From NCBI GenBank assembly GCA_905233805.1, contig CAJOER010000060.1, positions 1-6,714 on the forward strand: a stretch of DNA of 6,714 nucleotides, written 5' to 3'. Shown here in pieces: positions 4,981 to 6,714 of this stretch (positions are counted from its first letter, which is position 1; each line of letters starts with the position of its first letter). Made by a program: the position numbers and the translations under genes. This stretch comes from an uncultured Eubacterium sp. Its GTDB lineage: Bacteria > Bacillota > Clostridia > Oscillospirales > Acutalibacteraceae. The notes below the pieces were generated by a model, which was not told the DNA's origin, did no database searches, and saw only the letters and a list, made by a program, of their open reading frames with translations.

Positions 4981-5229
4981 ATGAAATTAGTAAATATAGG
5001 TTTCGGAAATCTTGTTAATGCCGACAGAGTTATTACAATCGTTTCTCCCGAGTCCGCACCTGTTAAACGTATTGTTCAGACAGGCAAGGAACGCGGAACG
5101 CTTATTGACGCTACCCACGGAAGAAAAACAATGAGCGTTATTATTACGGACAGCGATAATGTAATTCTAAGTTATCTTGAACCCGAACCTCTTTCAAAGC
5201 GTTTTAACGAGGAGGGGAATAATGGATAA
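4981..5229 (+). CDS. remA: RemA-like DNA-binding regulator (DUF370)
   Basis: 82 residues. MKLVNIGFGNLVNADRVITIVSPESAPVKRIVQ and LIDATHGRKTMSVIITDSDNVILSYLEPE are the DUF370/RemA hallmarks. In Bacillus, RemA forms rings that bind and wrap promoter DNA and activate biofilm-matrix and osmoprotection genes; in other Firmicutes its targets are little known. I chose ATG 4981 over the in-frame ATG at 4963, because MKLVNIGFGN is the conserved N-terminus and GGAAAGAG (4971-4978) lies just upstream; the earlier start would overlap the yicC end. The basic residues R16, R48 and K49 used for DNA contact are kept. The Arg usually two residues after K49 (GR[RK]TR) is Met51 here. The 3' end overlaps gmk by eight bases (ATGGATAA), so the two are translationally coupled. 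Confidence 0.92.
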   Translation: MKLVNIGFGNLVNADRVITIVSPESAPVKRIVQTGKERGTLIDATHGRKTMSVIITDSDNVILSYLEPEPLSKRFNEEGNNG

Positions 5230-5797
5230 TAAAGGAATGCTGGTTGTTCTTTCGGCTCCCAGCGGCTGCGGTAAGGATACCGTGTTCAAGGAGCTTTGTA
5301 AAATAAGAACCGATATTATAAAATCAATTTCCGCCACAACGCGCGCTATGCGTGAGGGCGAGGTTGACGGAGTAGATTATTACTTCAAAACCGAGGAAGA
5401 ATTCAAACGCCTTATTAATTCAAGGGGACTTCTTGAATATACCGTTTACAACGGAAGCTATTACGGAACGCCGGTTGAAGGCGTAAACAAAGCGATTGAA
5501 GACGGTAAGGTGTGCTTTCTGATTATCGAGGTTGAAGGCGGGCAGAATATTATGAGGCTCCGTCCCGATTGCGTCCCGATTTTCCTTCTTCCGCCGTCGC
5601 TTGAAGTTCTGCGCGAACGTCTTGTAAAACGCGCAACCGACACCCCCGAAGATATAGACAGACGTATCGAGCGCGCTGAGTTCGAGCTTGAATACGCTGA
5701 TTTATATAAATACAACGTTGTCAATGACGACCTTGCAGTATGTGTTAATACAGTTAATGAAATTTTAGAAAACGAGCTTACAGCTCATAACAGATAA
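5222..5797 (+). CDS. gmk: Guanylate kinase
   Basis: 191 residues, close to the family norm of about 200. It converts GMP (or dGMP) plus ATP to GDP plus ADP in the cytoplasm, feeding GTP and ppGpp pools. The P-loop is APSGCGKDT (12-20). The GMP-binding region is SISATTRAMREGEVDGVDYYF (35-55) and YTVYNGSYYGTP (73-84). The core strand/loop is IIEVEGGQNIM (101-111), LLPPS is at 122-126, the lid Arg-rich segment RERLVKRATDTPEDIDRRIERA is at 131-152, and VVND is at 166-169. The P-loop has Asp at the position before the final Thr (GKDT), unlike the commoner GKGT or GKSS. ATG 5222 is chosen because GAGGAGGGG precedes it and the MDNKGMLVVLSAPSG N-terminus is family-like; the in-frame ATG at 5177 lies deep in remA. 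Confidence 0.96.
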   Translation: MDNKGMLVVLSAPSGCGKDTVFKELCKIRTDIIKSISATTRAMREGEVDGVDYYFKTEEEFKRLINSRGLLEYTVYNGSYYGTPVEGVNKAIEDGKVCFLIIEVEGGQNIMRLRPDCVPIFLLPPSLEVLRERLVKRATDTPEDIDRRIERAEFELEYADLYKYNVVNDDLAVCVNTVNEILENELTAHNR

Positions 5798-5809
5798 GGA
5801 GATATACTT

Positions 5810-6013
5810 ATGTTTAATCCCGATTTAAAGAAAATGCTTGAAAACGTAAACAGCCGTTACAGCCTTGTAGTAGGCACTGCCAAAAGAGCGCGCGAAATCC
5901 GCGACGAGGCTATCGAAAAGGAAGAACCCGTTGAAGAGAAGACGGTTTCAAAAGCTATTTCGGAAATCTGTGACGGAAAGTATGTTATTTCGGAACCCGA
6001 CGAGTTAAAGTAA
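5810..6013 (+). CDS. rpoZ: RNA polymerase omega subunit
   Basis: 67 residues, normal for Firmicutes omega. The signature SRYSLVVGTAKRAREIRDEA (15-34) is the conserved omega motif that clamps the beta-prime C-terminal tail and aids core assembly; in some bacteria the region contributes to ppGpp binding. A short acidic linker and the AISEICDGKYVI segment follow. AAGGAGATATACTT-ATG gives a strong start, 12 bases after gmk. coaBC, which often follows in Firmicutes, is replaced here directly by priA after 12 bases. Confidence 0.93.
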   Translation: MFNPDLKKMLENVNSRYSLVVGTAKRAREIRDEAIEKEEPVEEKTVSKAISEICDGKYVISEPDELK

Positions 6014-6025
6014 CGGAGATAATTA

Positions 6026-6714
6026 ATGAAAAGAACTGTTGCGACTGTTGCAGTCGATAACACATTTTTCAGTTTTGATACCGATTACAGCTATCTCGTA
6101 CCCGAAGAACTTGCAGATAAAGCACAGGCAGGTTGTGCGGTGAGCGTACCTTTCGGCAGAGGCGATACGCTTCGTGAGGGCTTCTTAAAGTCGGTGACAA
6201 GGTTTTATCCGAAGAAATGGTTAGCCTTGCACTGTGGCTTAAAGAGCGCTGTTTTTGTACTACCTACGACTGCTTAAAGCAGATGTTACCGCGCGGCTAC
6301 GGCAAAATAGGCTCCAAAAGCGAGCGTATGGTAAGGCTTGTCTGTGAAGACGAGGCCGTGCTTTCCGCCGTAACTAAAAAGCAGAGAATTGTAGTTGATT
6401 TACTTCTCGACGTAGGAGCAGCGGGCTTTAATGAAATCTGTGAGTTTTGCAGCGTGGGACAGGCGGTGCTTAAAAATCTTGAAAAAAACGGTATAGTTGA
6501 ATTCTACCGTAAAGAGATTTACCGTAACCCGTATTCCGTTGCTGATTATACGCCCGAAAAAGAAGATATTACTCTTTCCGCCGAGCAGGAAAACGCTTAT
6601 AAAACATACAGCCAAATGCTTGAAAACGGCGGGGGAACGGGGCTTCTTTTCGGTGTTACCGGAAGCGGCAAGACTCAGGTCTATTTAAAACTTATTGACC
6701 TTGCCCTTGAAAGG
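6026..6714 (+). pseudogene. priA: Primosomal helicase PriA, frameshifted near codon 55 and cut by the window edge
   Basis: PriA restarts stalled replication forks: it binds fork DNA and loads the replisome. Codons 1-55 (MKRTVATVAVDNTFFSFDTDYSYLVPEEL...VPFGRGDTLREGFLK) are the 3'-BD N-terminal domain. The frame then leaves PriA and stops at 6275-6277. From 6190, in the -1 frame, homology resumes as VGDKVLSEEMVSLALWLKERCFCTTYDCLKQMLPRGYG, then the winged-helix region (AAGFNEICEFCSVGQAVLKNLEKNGIVEFYRKEIYRNPYS), and reaches the helicase P-loop GVTGSGKTQVYL at the edge. About 20 residues normally present between GFL and the VLSEEM region are missing, so the event looks like a deletion of roughly 60 bases that is not a multiple of three. 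The first in-frame ATG after the break is at 6217. CGGAG upstream fixes the start. It could be a true mutation or an assembly error; the flanking codons are otherwise undamaged. Confidence 0.85.

Noticed and set aside
6182..6200. Programmed -1 ribosomal frameshift in priA
   Set aside because: C-TTA-AAG is not a proper slippery heptamer, no strong stimulatory hairpin is evident just downstream, and residues are missing at the junction, which points to a deletion.

Overview
The window looks like a chromosomal segment of a low-to-mid-GC gut Clostridia, probably a Ruminococcus-like Oscillospiraceae relative. The evidence is AGGAG-type ribosome sites, consensus TTGACA/TATAAT promoters, a Firmicutes-specific gene order (yicC/yloC, remA, gmk, rpoZ, priA), a DUF1292 (YrzB-like) gene and a secreted Ig-like/M14 peptidase. 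No transposase, integrase, tRNA, rRNA or CRISPR array is visible.

Left part (1-2000): a secreted M14 zinc carboxypeptidase with an N-terminal bacterial Ig-like domain runs rightward into a bidirectional hairpin terminator. Converging on the same terminator from the right is a leftward unit. It has a consensus promoter (1943-1971), a small acidic DUF1292 protein, and directly after its stop a structured RNA whose closing stem, 3'-side hairpin and GCGGCGG-type 3' strand match the layout of 6S RNA (ssrS).

Centre (2000-2610): about 700 bases have no ordinary gene, but they are not empty. A very strong promoter (A-rich upstream stretch, TTGACA, 17-bp spacer, extended -10) drives a roughly 540-nt RNA that ends at a perfect 11-bp hairpin terminator. 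The RNA has a closed 5' domain, a 19-20 bp long-range helix, several possible pseudoknots, and four copies of a GAGG / 3-bp mini-hairpin / CC-R-AUG element. The third pair of that mini-hairpin varies in a compensatory way. I do not recognise its family; a large ornate RNA of the ROOL/OLE/GOLLD kind, or a new class, is the main hypothesis. This is the most interesting object in the window.

Right-centre (2610-3992): a two-gene unit holds an ECF-type sigma factor and a single-pass membrane protein with a very acidic outer tail, probably its anti-sigma partner or regulator. It is closed by a terminator that overlaps the last codons.

Right part (3993-6714): a consensus promoter drives the housekeeping operon yicC-remA-gmk-rpoZ-priA, with tight spacing and an 8-nt remA/gmk overlap. 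It covers RNA turnover, DNA-binding regulation, GMP phosphorylation, RNA polymerase omega and replication restart. coaBC, often found between rpoZ and priA in Firmicutes, is absent. priA is interrupted near codon 55 by a frameshift together with an apparent loss of about 20 residues, and it runs off the right edge.
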